A DNA stretch of 64,000 nt from Eulemur rufifrons (GCF_041146395.1 NC_090989.1:242224843-242288842), one strand, 5' to 3'; counted from the first letter of the stretch, positions 11,575-23,215 are shown. Notes: generated from the letters alone by a model not told the origin. Numbers and translations are program-made.

Positions 11575-12065
11575 TTGTTTTTGAATTATCATATAAGTGC
11601 ATAAATATGTGTGCAGTTTATACAACAATCAGAATGCAAACATCCTATACACAATTCTAAATTTAAAAAATACAATTTTATTAGTCCCCAGATGTCCCTT
11701 TCTGCCCTTTCCAATCTCATCCCCCTCCTGCCCCTAGAATTTTGTGTAAACCATTACTTTGTTTTCTTTAGCTTTGCCATCTACATATGTATCCCCAGAT
11801 AATAGATAGTTTCATTGTACTTGTTTTTGAATTTAATGTACACAGAACCCTATAATATAAATTCTTCTTGAACTTGATTAATTTATTAATATTTCGTTTT
11901 CAGATGTATGTTTCTATAGTTTATTCATTACTATTGCTTAATAATATTACATTGGATGATTTTGCTACAATTTATTCTACTGTTGGTAGATATTTGGGTT
12001 GTTTCCATTTTATTTTATTTTTTGCTGTTGCAAACGATGTGGCCTTGAACATTCTTGTATATGAC
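11575..12065 (-). mobile_element. LINE-1 (L1M/HAL1-like) 3' region, antisense
   Basis: Shows antisense L1M 3'UTR text ('gtgtgcagtttatacaacaa', 'tctttagctttgccatctac'), then the antisense ORF2 end including 'tttgggttgtttccattttat' and 'gttgcaaacgatgtggcctt'. No intact frame. Truncated on the right at the microsatellite. Confidence 0.65.
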
Positions 12066-12066
12066 T

Positions 12067-12133
12067 GATGTATGTATGTTACATATGTATGTATATATGT
12101 ATGTCTGTCTCTGCCTGTCTGCCTGTCTGTTTT
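12067..12133. repeat. (GTAT)n/(GTCT)n microsatellite
   Basis: Compound tetranucleotide array that switches from 'gtatgtat' to 'gtctgtctctgcctgtctgc'. It abuts the right end of the L1M fragment. Confidence 0.85.
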
Positions 12134-12139
12134 AAAAAG

Positions 12140-12265
12140 TATTAGAAAACGAAGGCCCAGAGTCACCAAGCCACTTGTTTGAGGTCAGGGTGAGTTGGTG
12201 GTGAGGCCAAAGTCTGAACCCAGCAGCCTGTTACCACAGTTTGCTTCCTTAACCACAATACTCTG
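12140..12265 (-). repeat. MIR SINE, antisense
   Basis: 'gaaggcccagagtcaccaag', 'agtctgaacccagcagcctg' and 'ttccttaaccacaatactct' follow the antisense MIR 5' half. Confidence 0.65.
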
Positions 12266-13985
12266 GATCCTCATTTTAAAGAAAAGCATTTGGGGAATTT
12301 AAAACAACCTCCTAAAGATCAGGGATTCAACAAAGGTCAACCTGACTATTGCCTTCCATTATTATTATTTTTTTTATCATCCAAAGAACATATTATGATT
12401 CTATTTGTGAAACATTAACCAATCACAAGAGAATGAGTTCACACTTGGCACTATTATCTCTTTCTTACAAGTGAGCAGATGTCAAAATGTGAAAACCACA
12501 GATTTCACATTATCCATAGGTATGTTTAACTTGAAGTTATTATAACAATTTTTCCTTTAAGAAAATACATAGAAATAAGAAAAAAGCCAGGTTTTCTCAG
12601 TGGAATAGATTTGTTTTCTCTTTCTCTTTTAGCCTGCCAAATCTCTTTAGCAATATGTAACATCTGTAAACTCATTTACTTTCAGCGCCAATTAAAAATG
12701 TTCAAAAGTAGATAACTAGATAAGTGAGACAAGTGTCCAATAAGCGTTTATGATTTGACACCGACAAATGACAGTCTGCTATAATCAAGATAGTCTTAAT
12801 AACTTAAAAATGTTTGTATGTACAAAGCATTTGAGAAGGAGTGTGTGGCTTGCAAAGTGTTTGGTGTGTTCTGGCAATCACAAACAACCCAGTGAGTGTG
12901 GCAGTTGGTGTGGAAGCTCTGGTTTTGACATGAAAGGAATGAAAATGGAAGCCCCACCGAATCACCAGTATCCTGGAGAAACTTGGATGGTTTCTTGGCT
13001 AGAAGTTTTTCCCACGACACAGTAAGTATTTTCAAGGAAAAACAACACAAAATTTCTCTGCTGCATGAGTCATGTTTCTGTTGGTTGCAAGTGGCTGAAA
13101 TTCATCTTGAACTAGTTTAGGTAAAAAGAGAAACATACCGGTTCATGGAATACGAGGAACGAACAGACAACGAATCCATGGAAAGGACAGGAGTGTAGCT
13201 GGACTCCAGAACAACTGAAATGGGGGTCCATCACTATCAGGGGGCTCTCTCCAACTCTCTTTCCTGCTCTTCTTCTTGGGCTGGCTCCCTTCTCATGCAC
13301 TATAGATCAGTTTCTTCCACATGACAAGAAACATGGCTTCCAACTCTTTCTGAGTTCTACATCCTACAACATCCACACACTGGTGATAGGTTAACTTATA
13401 ATTTCTCTGGTGAAAAGTTAAAAATTACTAGGGGAAGGTCTGATTGTCTCAGACTAGAGATATCATCCATCTCTACACCAATATAATATTGTCTGGGAGT
13501 GGCAGGGCTATAGAAAAACATGGCTATATTCTTGGAATCACTTGGTTTTATTCAGAAGGAGTGCAATTTACAGAAGGGGTAGAATGGACAGATAAGACCT
13601 TTACTATATTGCTCAAATAATCCCCATGACAATTTTAGTATATTATGAAGAGAATTTTAGAATATTTCCAAACTATTATAGCAAAATTAATATTATATCA
13701 CTTTCTTCTTGGGTTATTTTATTTATAATTTACCTGAAATAGTTTCAAATAAACAATTAACATGAGAAAATGAGAGAGCTCTATCTTCTTGAAAAATGAG
13801 TTAAAGCTTCAGGCTTAGAACCAAAGAAAGGAGGTAAAGAGTAAAATAAATCACTCTCAGAAAGCTAAAATTCTAATCAAAAATAAATTAGCAGAACTAG
13901 AAGTAACTGTTGCTTTTCAGCTTATTGCTATTTTGTTAAGAGTAAGGGTAGTGCGGTAAAAATCGTGATGAAATCAGAAAACTGG
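12266..13985. other. Unassigned 1.7-kb stretch
   Basis: No recognised repeat or exon. Two overlapping opposite-strand open frames (12768-13025 and 13050-12796) show no known domain and no splice context. Confidence 0.4.
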
Positions 13986-14541
13986 TGTGTTAGTTTTCTG
14001 TTGCAGTGTAACAAATCAACACAAACTTAGTGGCTTAAAATAATGCCCATTAATTATCTCACAGGTTCTGTGGGTCAGAAGTCTGGGCACCAGGTGACTG
14101 AGCTAGCTTCTCTGCTTAGAGTCTCACAAGATCAAAATCAAAGTATTGGTGGGAGCTGCAGTTCTCACCTGAGCTTGGGTTGCTGTCTAAGCTCCCAGGT
14201 TGTTGGCATTATTCATTTCCGTCTCACAGCCGCCACATGGCCCCCTCCATCTTGAGGCCAGCAATGGCCAGTCAAATCCTTCCCATGGTTTGAAACTCTC
14301 TGACTTCGCTTTTTGCCATATCTCTCTGTGACTGCTCCTTTTCTCTTCTGCCACCAGCAGAAGAGGCTTTTAAGAGCTTATGGGATTAGATTACATCCAT
14401 CTGGATAATCTTTTTCTTAAAGGTCAACTATGCCATGTAACATAGCACAGTCATGGGAGTCAATGATGTCTCATCACATTCACACATTGCAGGGATTGGG
14501 TATGGAATCTTGGGGTTATTTGTGGGAATTCTGCCTGCTAC
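13986..14541 (-). mobile_element. MaLR (MLT1-type) LTR, antisense, near full length
   Basis: Starts 'tgtgttagttttctgttgca' and ends 'attctgcctgctaca'. Internal landmarks in order: 'gtaacaaatcaacacaaact', 'ctcacaggttctgtgggtca', 'ggccagtcaaatccttc', 'tggataatctttttcttaaa', 'atgccatgtaacatagcaca', 'acattgcagggattgggtat'. The terminal TG..CA and length (556 bp) fit a complete LTR. No partner LTR or interior nearby, so solo. Confidence 0.75.
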
Positions 14542-14545
14542 AGCT

Positions 14546-14680
14546 TGATTTCTGGGTTGGACTTTACCATATATTTGCTATCTAACTCTCCTGAGCCTCA
14601 GTTTTATCATTAGTAAAAGTAAGTTTTAATGTTATTTGCCTTTCTTACCTCATAGAATTTACATGTCAAACAATTCTCAA
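14546..14680 (+). repeat. MIR SINE, sense
   Basis: 'ttctgggttggactttacca', 'cctgagcctcagttttatca', then 'cttacctcatagaattt' follow the MIR core. Confidence 0.7.
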
Positions 14681-15298
14681 TTCAGTTGTACAAACATTAT
14701 TAAACCTCATTGGGGATACAAAGTTTCACACACTTGAAAATTTTAAAGGAATATAAAAATTTAAGTTATTGCTTTTATAATAAGTACATTCCTATTGGCT
14801 GAAAAATTTCAATATCTGATACAATTAGTCAACTTTCTATTTTACTTTTTTAATTACATAAAATTTTGTAACCACAAACCTAAAAACTACAAGCCACATG
14901 CCCCTAAAGCCAAATAAAAATTTATAGAATCCGCTTAAAAGGACTGTATAGAGTCCAAATAAAAACATATAGAGTCCCCTTAAAAGGATCCAACCATTTA
15001 TATCAACTGAACTATCCATGTTGTCAAAAGCAATAGAACCTTTTCAGATTCTCTAATTGGCCTTTAGAACTAATGTCCCATCAGACAGGCAAATGAACAA
15101 CTTCAGACCTTGCTTACTCTCACCTCTACCTCTGCTTTCCCCAACACTTCTGTCAAAGCCTAGTTATTTTCAGAATATTCCCCTTATATCTGATCAAACT
15201 TCTTCTCTTATGATCACCTGTGACTCTCTCTGTTCATCTTAGAGCAAGTAATCCTAAATACATTAAATGTCCCTTAAATATATCCCTACTTGAATCAC
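14681..15298. other. Unassigned AT-rich sequence with a 45-bp tandem duplication
   Basis: Two diverged copies of a 45-bp unit lie at 14910-14954 and 14955-14993. Each carries 'ccaaataaaaa', a 'tatagagtcc'-like motif and 'cttaaaagga'. The rest is unrecognised. Confidence 0.5.
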
Positions 15299-15640
15299 TG
15301 TGTTAGTTCAGGTTCTCTGAGAGAGGCAGATGCCAGGACAGGATTAGATGTGCAAGAGATTTCTTGGGGAAAATCTTGTGGGAGCTGAAGGAGGCTGAGC
15401 AGGCTGTCAGGCCATTGTTCAGGACTGATCGCTGTGCAGGAGACAGGGAAGGAAGGCAAAGAGGGAAGGCCTAATGACTCCAATTCTAAGAGAGAGTCCT
15501 TAAGACAAAGTTGCCTGTTAAAGGAGTCCTGCATTTTTCAGGAATGGGCCTGCCTTAGTTTTTCTGTTGCGCTTAGTCATTGGTTGGCAGCAGCCACAGA
15601 AAGCACGGCCTCAGAACAAACATGGTAAATTCAGAGGACA
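15299..15640 (-). repeat. LTR-like fragment, antisense (family uncertain)
   Basis: Opens 'tgtgttagttcaggttctct' followed by 'gaggcagatgccaggac' and 'gtgcaagagatttcttgggg', which resembles the antisense start of several MaLR/ERVL-type LTRs. The 3' part is not recognisable. Orientation and family are tentative. Confidence 0.35.
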
Positions 15641-17189
15641 GCAGCTAAGACCCTCAGTCTATTATAATTCCTGCAGTAGCCATTGTGGTTACTACCCGAG
15701 CGAACTGTTTGGTACATTCATGGGATCATGACCTTCTCTTTCTTGCCTTCAAGAGCCATGCCATTGAAAGGGCTGATTATTCAAATTTATGCTGCATCCC
15801 TGAATGAATACTTTCCATTTACCATATTTTATTTTAAAATACTTTAACTAGTTGCCTTGATGGTGGTTAGCCTATCCTTACCATCCTGGTCGCCTTTTCT
15901 GTCTTCTCTCTATGTAGACGTTATTGTAATGTATGCAAGGTGGTCTGGATCCTGAGCCCCCAGTCCTCAGTGAGCACCAAATGGTGATGAGAGATTTCAA
16001 ACTGTAGGAATATATCAGACAAAGGAAACTTCATTAATATACACCAAGTTTGTACCCCAAATGCTTTTGTGATCTCCTTAATGGGTGAATTAGACTACAA
16101 TCCATCTGAGTCACAAGAATTCCTTTTCCTTGGTGGCTTTAAAGTTAGGCTGAAAGATTTGCATCATGTTGTCTATGACCCATTAGTGTGGTTCCTACTT
16201 GCCCTTTTAAGGAAGGAAGAGTGGGGAAGGTGTCCTATGGCGACCATACATTATACAAATGAAAAGAGGGTACTACCAACACTTATGCCAGGACGCATGT
16301 GTAAACTAGGATGGCCCCAAGAAAAAACTGGGATATATGTTCACTAGTGTCTCTCCTCTCAGGAGCAAGGGGACTTAAGGACTCTTATCTCACCAAGCAC
16401 ATGGAAAGACAACAAACAAGGAAGTGACTCAAAAGAGAGGTCCGATAAGATAGTGATGCAGAAAGATAGACCCTTTAGCCTTTTTTTCTCCTCAAAACTT
16501 TGTACCCCTTTTCATTCTGGGTTCACTTCTGTTGCCTTTGTACCAGAGCTCTTTCTTGGGTAAGTTGGGGGCATGATGGGAGCAAATGGGTGGGGCAAGA
16601 GCCTTGGGTGGGACCTGTGCTCCTTTTAGATTCCTCCAGAATCATTTCTAGATGATTGTCAGCTTGGATCACATGTACTTGGGGATTCTTGGTGGTTTTC
16701 CAGGGTAAACGGGGCTCATCTTTTTGGAGGAAGTATTTTTTTTCCTCCAGCAATTTTGGGGAAATTTCTTTTATATTAAATTAAACCCAGATATATAATG
16801 AATTATAAAACAAAATTCACCTGAATTTCGAAAATAAGTCATGGGACTTCAAAGATATTTTGTCCTTGGGGACCACTTTATACTCCTCTTCAGATCCCTC
16901 CCACTAAACATTATTAATTACCGTTTTCAGCTAATAGCTAAAACTTGTTGACAAGTTTGGAAAGAACTGCCTAAGGAATGAAGAATGTGTTCAACATTCT
17001 CTTAGCTCTTCTGGCTCTTTCCCAAAATTGGATCAAATGACATTGGACATTATCAACTTCTTGGTGTTTTGACAGCCATCTGAGGATACCATTGTAATTG
17101 CATTCAGACTGGATACCTTAATGTGTAATAAGACACATGCAACCAGGACTCTGGAGATAGATGGAGATGAGCTTTAAGTAGGTGTGGAG
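15641..17189. other. Unassigned 1.5-kb stretch
   Basis: No transposon or gene recognised. The 92-codon frame at 16069-16347 has no recognisable domain. Confidence 0.4.
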
Positions 17190-18060
17190 ATGAGCTAGGA
17201 TTTATTCCTTCAACAAGTATTTATCGGCTGCCTCCTATGTGCCAAACGCTTTTATGGAAACTGTGATACAGCAGTGAACAGATAAAACCCTTCCTTCAAC
17301 AGAGCATAATGGACCTGACAGAGAATGAATATATATAAAAACTGATAAATAAGAAAACAAATAAAAACATTCAGTTAGTGATATAACTGCTGGGATGAAA
17401 ATAGAGCAGGAAAAGGGATAACAGCCTGGCTTGGTGTGGGAGACAGGGGTGGCCTCTCTGAGGAGGAGACATTTGACCTGACACCTAAATGAGGAAGAGA
17501 CAGATGAAAAGGGAGGGTCGGGCACGGGGGCTCACTCCTGTAATCCTAGCACTTTATAAGGCTGAGCCAGGAAGATTGCTTGAGCTCAGGAGTTCAAGAC
17601 CAGCCTGAGCAAGAGTGAGGCCCTGTCTCTACTAAAAATAGAAAAATTAGCCCGGCTTCTTAGTGTGCACCTGTAGTCCCAGCTACTCAGGAGGCTGAGG
17701 CAGGAGGATCGCTTGAGCCCAGGAGTTTGAGGCTGCAGTGAGCTACGATGATGCCACTGCACTCTACCCAGGGCAACAGACTGGGACTCTGCCTCAAAAA
17801 AAAAAGAAAAAAGAAAAAGAAAAAGAAAAGAAAAGAAAAGAAGGGAAGTAGCAATGGTGGCAAGTGCAGAGAACCTGAGACAAAGCCAGTGTGGGGACCA
17901 CAGTGGGCCAGATGGAGGCTGGTTGGAGAAATAGGCAGAGCTGAGGCCATATAAAGCTCTGTAGGTTATGGAAAGACATTTGGATACTACTCCAATGACA
18001 GTGAGAAGTTACTGGAGGATTTTGAGCTGGGGAATGTCATAATTATCTAGATTTAGCCCA
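17190..18060. repeat. Unnamed old repeat split by an Alu
   Basis: The left part (17190-17515) runs 'ttcaacaagtatttatcggc', 'ctatgtgccaaacgctttta', 'gatacagcagtgaacagata', 'gtggcctctctgaggaggag', 'acatttgacctgacacc'. The right part (17850-18060) resumes with 'agtgcagagaacctgagaca', 'gccatataaagctctgtagg' and 'aggattttgagctggggaat'. The text continues across the Alu in register, so this is one element interrupted once. Best-preserved copy of this family here. Confidence 0.65.
17516..17842 (+). mobile_element. Alu SINE, sense, old dimer
   Basis: A 7SL-derived dimer: 'ggtcgggcacgggggctcac', the box-B-like 'gagttcaagaccagcctg', a middle A-rich linker ('actaaaaatagaaaaatt'), then the right arm 'gtagtcccagctactcagg' and a long A/G-mixed tail (about 17797-17842). 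It lacks the extra A/T-rich middle insert seen in other copies here. Inserted into the unnamed old repeat. Confidence 0.9.
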
Positions 18061-18127
18061 ATAGTAAAACCATTTCTTTTTGAATAACTTGGCTAAAAGA
18101 ATATTATGGCTATGGATGTGCATAAAT

Positions 18128-18473
18128 ATTAAGCAGAACATTTTAAAAATGTGTTTATTGGCCATTTGTTTATCTTCTTTTGAGAAGCTTCCATTCATGT
18201 CACTATTAAATTGGAACTAACTGATGAGCACACATGTGCACACAGGGAAGTAAAACTCAGTGGAAATCAAGCAGGGGGCAGGGGGAAGGAAAGGACGGGA
18301 GAAAATCTACGTAACAGGTACAATGAACGTTATTTGGGTGCCGTGCACGATTTTAACCCTGACTCATGCATTACAAAAGTGATCAGTGTAACCAAAAACA
18401 TTTGCACCCCTGTAATACTTTGAAATTAAAAAAAAAGAAAAACTAAGGAAAAGAAAAAGATTAAGCAGAACAT
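18128..18473 (+). mobile_element. LINE-1 3' end with inverted 5' segment and target-site duplication
   Basis: A 14-bp direct repeat 'attaagcagaacat' (18128-18141 and 18460-18473) brackets the insertion. From 18142 to about 18210 the sequence is antisense L1 ORF2 ('attggccatttgtttatctt', 'cttttgagaagcttcc'). From about 18211 it switches to sense L1 3'UTR ('tggaaatcaagcagggggca', 'aacaggtacaatgaacgtta', 'caaaagtgatcagtgtaacc') and ends in an A-rich tail. The order inverted-5'/sense-3' inside one duplication is the twin-priming signature. Confidence 0.85.
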
Positions 18474-19469
18474 GAAAAAAGGCCTCAAATAAAATTGACC
18501 TCACTTAAATACAGGAGGAGGACCAAATGCGAGCTGAAGTGTTAAAAGAATGTAAGGGTAATGACTTTTAATAATGAATAAAAGCCTACATTTTATTATG
18601 AAGAAAAATGTTATATATGTTGTACACACAGAGGAATTCCCATTCAAAAGAACTGAAAAAACTCTTGGGTGTTTACTATGATACCCCTTTTAAGACACAT
18701 AGAAAATGCACATACGTAGAGCTTGATTTCTAAAGAGCTCATAGTATATTATATGCTGTGCAATATTGTTTATTTGTAATTTAACCTAGTTGAGTCCAAA
18801 AACACATGGAAGTTTAGGGAATACGAATAACCATTTAAAATGGCCATTTAAATATTAATAGATGCAAAGTTAAGAGTATCAGCACAGGGTTTCTTTGATG
18901 ACAACCCCACCTCCCAGGGCATTTAAAATATGAGGGGGCAAAACCTCAACCTGAAATGGAGAACTCTGAAATCACGTTTCCAAGGGAAGAGAAGTGAAAT
19001 ATGAAAAACAAAAACAAAAAGCAGCAACTCATTTGGAAACTCACAGGAGAGGCAGAGAAGAGTTCACCCATCTGGGGCTGATTTGTTTCATCCAGGGGAT
19101 CATTTGAATATTAATAGGAAAAACCAGGGACTGACTCAGTAGGAGGAGCCCATTCTTGCTGTCCCTGCTGAGCTCCTCACTTGGTGTGGCCCTCCTCGCT
19201 GCTCTGCTCTGTCACTGTGGACAAACAGGAAGTAATATTTATTAACAACACTGACTGGGGTCACACCCAAAGCAATATCCGATTTTCACCTCTCCTGGGC
19301 CTGGAAAGAGGTTCAAAGATCAAGGACGAACTTCTGGTTAGAGCGAGAGGCAAGTCCAAACCTCTGAAAAATAGACCCACGTCCAGTGTTTGACACAGGC
19401 CCTAGAGTTTACCAGAGCGTGTCTGCCTGTGCGGAGTCTCATCAGTTCCTCCTGCCATCTGGTGCAGTT
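18474..19469. other. Unassigned, apparently non-repetitive 1-kb segment
   Basis: No repeat recognised. The portion 18890-19420 is GC-richer than its surroundings and holds an AP-1 consensus 'tgactca' (about 19133) and an ETS-like 'acaggaagt' (about 19226). This is motif matching only; no gene seen. Confidence 0.35.
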
Positions 19470-19605
19470 TTATGAACTAAAATAGTGAGGCAACTAGAAC
19501 ATCAACAGGGAAGGAGCTCGCCCATGGCTACAATGTGAGTAGCACTTGGATCCTGACTTTCTGACTCCCAAGGCTTTGCTGTCTTCAGACCATCACACAC
19601 CTTCT
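19470..19605 (-). repeat. MIR SINE, antisense
   Basis: 'aaatagtgaggcaactagaa', 'cttggatcctgactttctga' and 'gctgtcttcagaccatc' fit a diverged antisense MIR. Confidence 0.45.
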
Positions 19606-20494
19606 TGGCAGGTGTTTATAACAAAGGGGAGAATTGCCCAGGGTGGCCTCTCCTAGCTCCCTTGTCATGAGCTGTTCTCTACACATTGCCTTTCAGTTGC
19701 ACCATATAGTCACCGTAAATTAGCTCTGGTAACAGGGACACCCCTGTGTGACTGAGATGAGCTGCACTAAAAGTGAAAAAGGAGAGAGAGAGAGAGAGAG
19801 AGATTAGTTCATATTATGGCATGTTCTCCACCCTACCCCACTCCACTCCCTCTCAACAGGGAGAAAGTATCCAAAGAAAATTATTGCTATGAAGGGCATA
19901 ACCAGCTGAAGAGTTGTCACCCAGGCTGAAAAAATCTCAGAGATGTCAACAAGCCACTTGAGACAACAAGGCACCTGCTTTTCTGTCCTTATTCCTTATC
20001 AGTCCCTGGCTTTGGGAAGAGGAACTTTCTGGAAGAAGAACCTCTGTGGAATTAAAAGTAGGGAAAGGTTTGTTAACTTTAGCCACTGAAACAAGCCAGT
20101 GACAGTGGTTACACAGGCTGACAAATTTCCCCTTGCCTTTCCTTTTTAACAGCTGTACATCTTGTAGTCACAGACCTGAAGCACAAGTAATAATAAGAAT
20201 AAAACGTAATCCCTTAGGTATATTCACCATAAGTCGGCTCAGTGCAGTCCCAACACTAGTGTGGTCTGAGATTCAACGGCTGAGTGACTTTGCTGCCTCA
20301 TGTTATCACGGCAGCCTTTGCTCTGTGGCATACACCAATCATTGTGTCCATTTTCATCACACCAACTTCTTAATGGAGGATTGTTTAAATGGATTGGGAA
20401 ATCTTATGAAAACTATTAAATGAAACAGTTCTTGTTTAGGAGCACATACCTGCCTGTTTGATCACTGTCCTGAAGCAATCAGGAACTTGCTTTG
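19606..20494. other. Unassigned sequence with (GA)n tract
   Basis: Contains a clean (GA)n at 19782-19803. Nothing else recognised. Confidence 0.5.
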
Positions 20495-20710
20495 AGAAAG
20501 CGTGGGCGTTGGAGTCAGGCTGCTGGGTATGAATCCTTATGCTATCTTTTTTTTTTCTCTCTGTGACATTGGGAAAGTTACATAAACTTCTTGTGTCTCA
20601 GTTTTCTCATTAAAAATAAGTGTATTAACTGTGCCTATCTCATAGGATTGTTACAAGGCCCAACTGCAATAATGTATAGTGCCTGGCATCTAGTGTCTAT
20701 TAAGATGACA
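20495..20710 (+). repeat. MIR SINE, sense
   Basis: 'gttggagtcaggctgctggg', 'gacattgggaaagttacata', 'gtctcagttttctcatt', 'cctatctcataggattgtta' and 'gtgcctggcatctagtgtc' follow the full MIR order. Confidence 0.85.
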
Positions 20711-21431
20711 ATGAAGATAATGGAAATGTATCTTAACGTGTGATTATGACTTTACCTATTCAGAGCAAAGTATTCTGATTTAATGGAGTTGACCAAACAT
20801 AATAAAATCTCTTGGATTTCAAGACTATTGCTTCATTGCTCCCTCATTTTTATGCTACTTCCTTTGAAGAGGCAAAAGGTTCCAATTGAATGACTTAGGG
20901 CTTTTTAGCAATGTATAGTATACTGACTTCACTCTCATGTGCTCTTGGGGCCATAATCCATCAAATCAGGGGAGCAAAGAAATGTCTTGGTGGTAAACAA
21001 ATGAGAAAGAGCAAGGAGGAAAAAAAGAGTCATGAGCTTATTCACTGCCAATATTTATTATATGGAACAATGATCACCCTTCAGATGTGTTTGTTCTCTG
21101 TTGTACTGTAGATATGGAAGAATTATCATTATTTAATAGCTGTCTCAGTTACCTACCAGGTAGACTTGGGAGGCATGGCTATCTCAGGGTGCATTTGAAA
21201 TATAGTGATATTTTTGGATTGACGTTTTCATGATGAACGCCCCTGTAAGGATGATTGAAAGATATCGCCATCTATAGGCTAGTTGCTTAAAATATTAATA
21301 AAATAAAGTTCCTCATTGCATCGAATTCTTGGTACCATTTCTCAGGCAGAGTTCTTCAGTAAGCTTGAGGTTTAGCAGCAAAGTTAAAACAATAACCAAC
21401 ATCCCAATCCCAGTAGATCTCAAATCTCAGT
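20711..21431. other. Unassigned sequence
   Basis: No repeat or gene recognised. Confidence 0.4.
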
Positions 21432-21670
21432 GAGGCAGCATGGAACTTTAGCATGAACTTGAGCTTTCAGTTCAGCGAGACTTTCATTCAAATCCTGATT
21501 TACAATTAGTAAGCTGTGTGACCTTGGACACTGATATTGAAGCTCTATGAGAAAATTATCTCTGAAATATGGGCAATAAAACCTTCCAGTTAGGTTTTTG
21601 TGAGGACTTAGTGAAATTTACATTATAATGATCTATATTGTAGATGTTCCATAAATGCTAATGCCTTTGT
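21432..21670 (+). repeat. MIR SINE, sense
   Basis: 'aggcagcatggaactttag', 'attcaaatcctgatttacaa', 'agctgtgtgaccttggacac' and 'tttttgtgaggacttagtga' follow MIR through the 3' part. Confidence 0.8.
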
Positions 21671-21904
21671 TTTATTCTTTCCCTGTCTCTTATAGATAGC
21701 AAGTGGAACAATAGGGGAAGCATAAGCTATTCAGGCCTTTGAAGCTTTCTGCTAAATGGAGGGCAGGACCACAGTCAGCATTTGTACTTGCAGCACATTG
21801 GTCAGCTGTTTTAGCAAATTAGCTGAGAGCGTGGGAGCTACTAATGAATGTCTCCCAATGGGCTGCTGCATATATATGTGCTTTATAAAGTGTCACAGGC
21901 CTTA

Positions 21905-22070
21905 GGATTACATGGTATTACCATTACTATTGTCATTTCTCCCTTTTTCTTCTCATTTTACAGAGTAGGAAATTAAAACACAGAAAGATGAAAAGCGATT
22001 TGCTCAAGCACATAGGTTAAGGCTGTGGCAGAGCCAGGACTAGAACCTATCTATATCTCTCAACTCCCTC
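21905..22070 (-). repeat. MIR SINE, antisense
   Basis: 'cattttacagagtaggaaat', 'agatgaaaagcgatttgctc' and 'gcagagccaggactagaacc' are clear antisense MIR landmarks. Confidence 0.8.
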
Positions 22071-22224
22071 CTTTTAAAAAAATAACTTTGTTGTTATTTT
22101 AAATTTCAAAAATACTAAAAAGTCACTATTAGAAAGGTAAACATGTGGATAAACAAAATGAAGAAAATAAAAATTACCCAGAAATAACATATTGGCATGT
22201 TCTTCTGGTTTTTCTTTCCTATTG

Positions 22225-22247
22225 TCATCATCATCATCATCATCATC
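22225..22247. repeat. (TCA)n triplet microsatellite
   Basis: About seven uninterrupted TCA/CAT units between two antisense MIRs. Confidence 0.9.
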
Positions 22248-22254
22248 GCAGCAA

Positions 22255-22475
22255 ACACATAGTGCTTACCTAGCGCCATATACTGTAGGCATTTCACATG
22301 TGTTATTGGTAACTCATGTAATCCTCATACAAACCTTATGAAGTAGTTACTATTATCCCTGCCTTATAGATGAAGAAACAAGAGCATGGAGAAGTCACAT
22401 AGCTGTTAAGTGGTTGGGATTTGAACCTAAGCAGTCTGGCCCCAAAGTAATGATTTTAACAACTATGCTATACAC
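22255..22475 (-). repeat. MIR SINE, antisense, near full length
   Basis: 'actgtaggcatttcacatgt', 'taatcctcatacaaacctta', 'ttatagatgaagaaacaag', 'gggatttgaacctaagcagt' and 'ttttaacaactatgctatac' give the full antisense MIR order. Confidence 0.85.
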
Positions 22476-22679
22476 ATATATGTTTAAAAAATAAAACTGG
22501 GCGTAGACAATGAATACACTTCTCTTTTTATGTTGTGATGCTTTTTTTTACTTCATAATACATGTTGATTAATATCTTAGTAAGCCTTTGAGAATGTTTT
22601 AAAGATTGAAACAACGCACATAAAATGTATTAGTTACATTAAAAGAGGAAATAGTTACTAAAGTTGACCAAACTAACCT

Positions 22680-23215
22680 GGAGATATCTTTGAGGTACTC
22701 TCCTATGGGGATGATGATTGCAGCGGTGTAGGGTAGGTGGATAGAGGTTGTTTAACAAGAAAAACAGGATATATCTTTTAAAGCCCAGCCGAGGAGAGAG
22801 ATACAAAGAGTAAAAGTTCAGTAGAAGTTGAGGAAGAGAGATGAGTTCATACTGAGGAGGTGAGAGATGGAACTGAGGGAGGCCTTGATAGGTGAGAGAG
22901 GCCAAAGAGTGGCAGGTGCTGCTATTAGGACGGCCAAGGACCTGGAAATAATTGCAGATGAGAAAATGGACAAACAATAACAACAACAACAACAGCAAAA
23001 CTAAAGCTGTTTAGCTTGGAGAAGAAAAGAGAGAGATATTAAAGCTTACTTTTAATATTGTACAGGCTGTTATGGGACAAAGGGATTAGATTTGTCTGTG
23101 TTGTATTAGAGAACAGAAGTAGGGCAAATTGATACAAGGAGAGTGAGGAAGATTTAAAACCCAAATGGGGAAGAACCTTCTAAAATCACCTACACTGACA
23201 GTAAACAACACAGCA
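22680..23215 (+). repeat. CR1/L3-like ancient LINE fragment plus (AAC)n
   Basis: From 23007, 'gctgtttagcttggagaaga', 'attgtacaggctgttatggg', 'gggattagatttgtctgtgt' and 'aggaagatttaaaacccaaa' resemble the CR1/L3-type 3' region in mammals. An (AAC)n tract lies at 22978-22996. The part before it (22680-22975) is purine-rich and not firmly assigned. Confidence 0.45.

Noticed and set aside
17687..17979. Phe/Lys-rich frames on both strands
   Set aside because: Produced by the Alu right arm and its A/G-rich tail.
22639..22998. 119-codon minus-strand frame with a leucine-rich start
   Set aside because: The start is encoded by the (AAC)n repeat read antisense and the rest is an old LINE-like purine-rich region.
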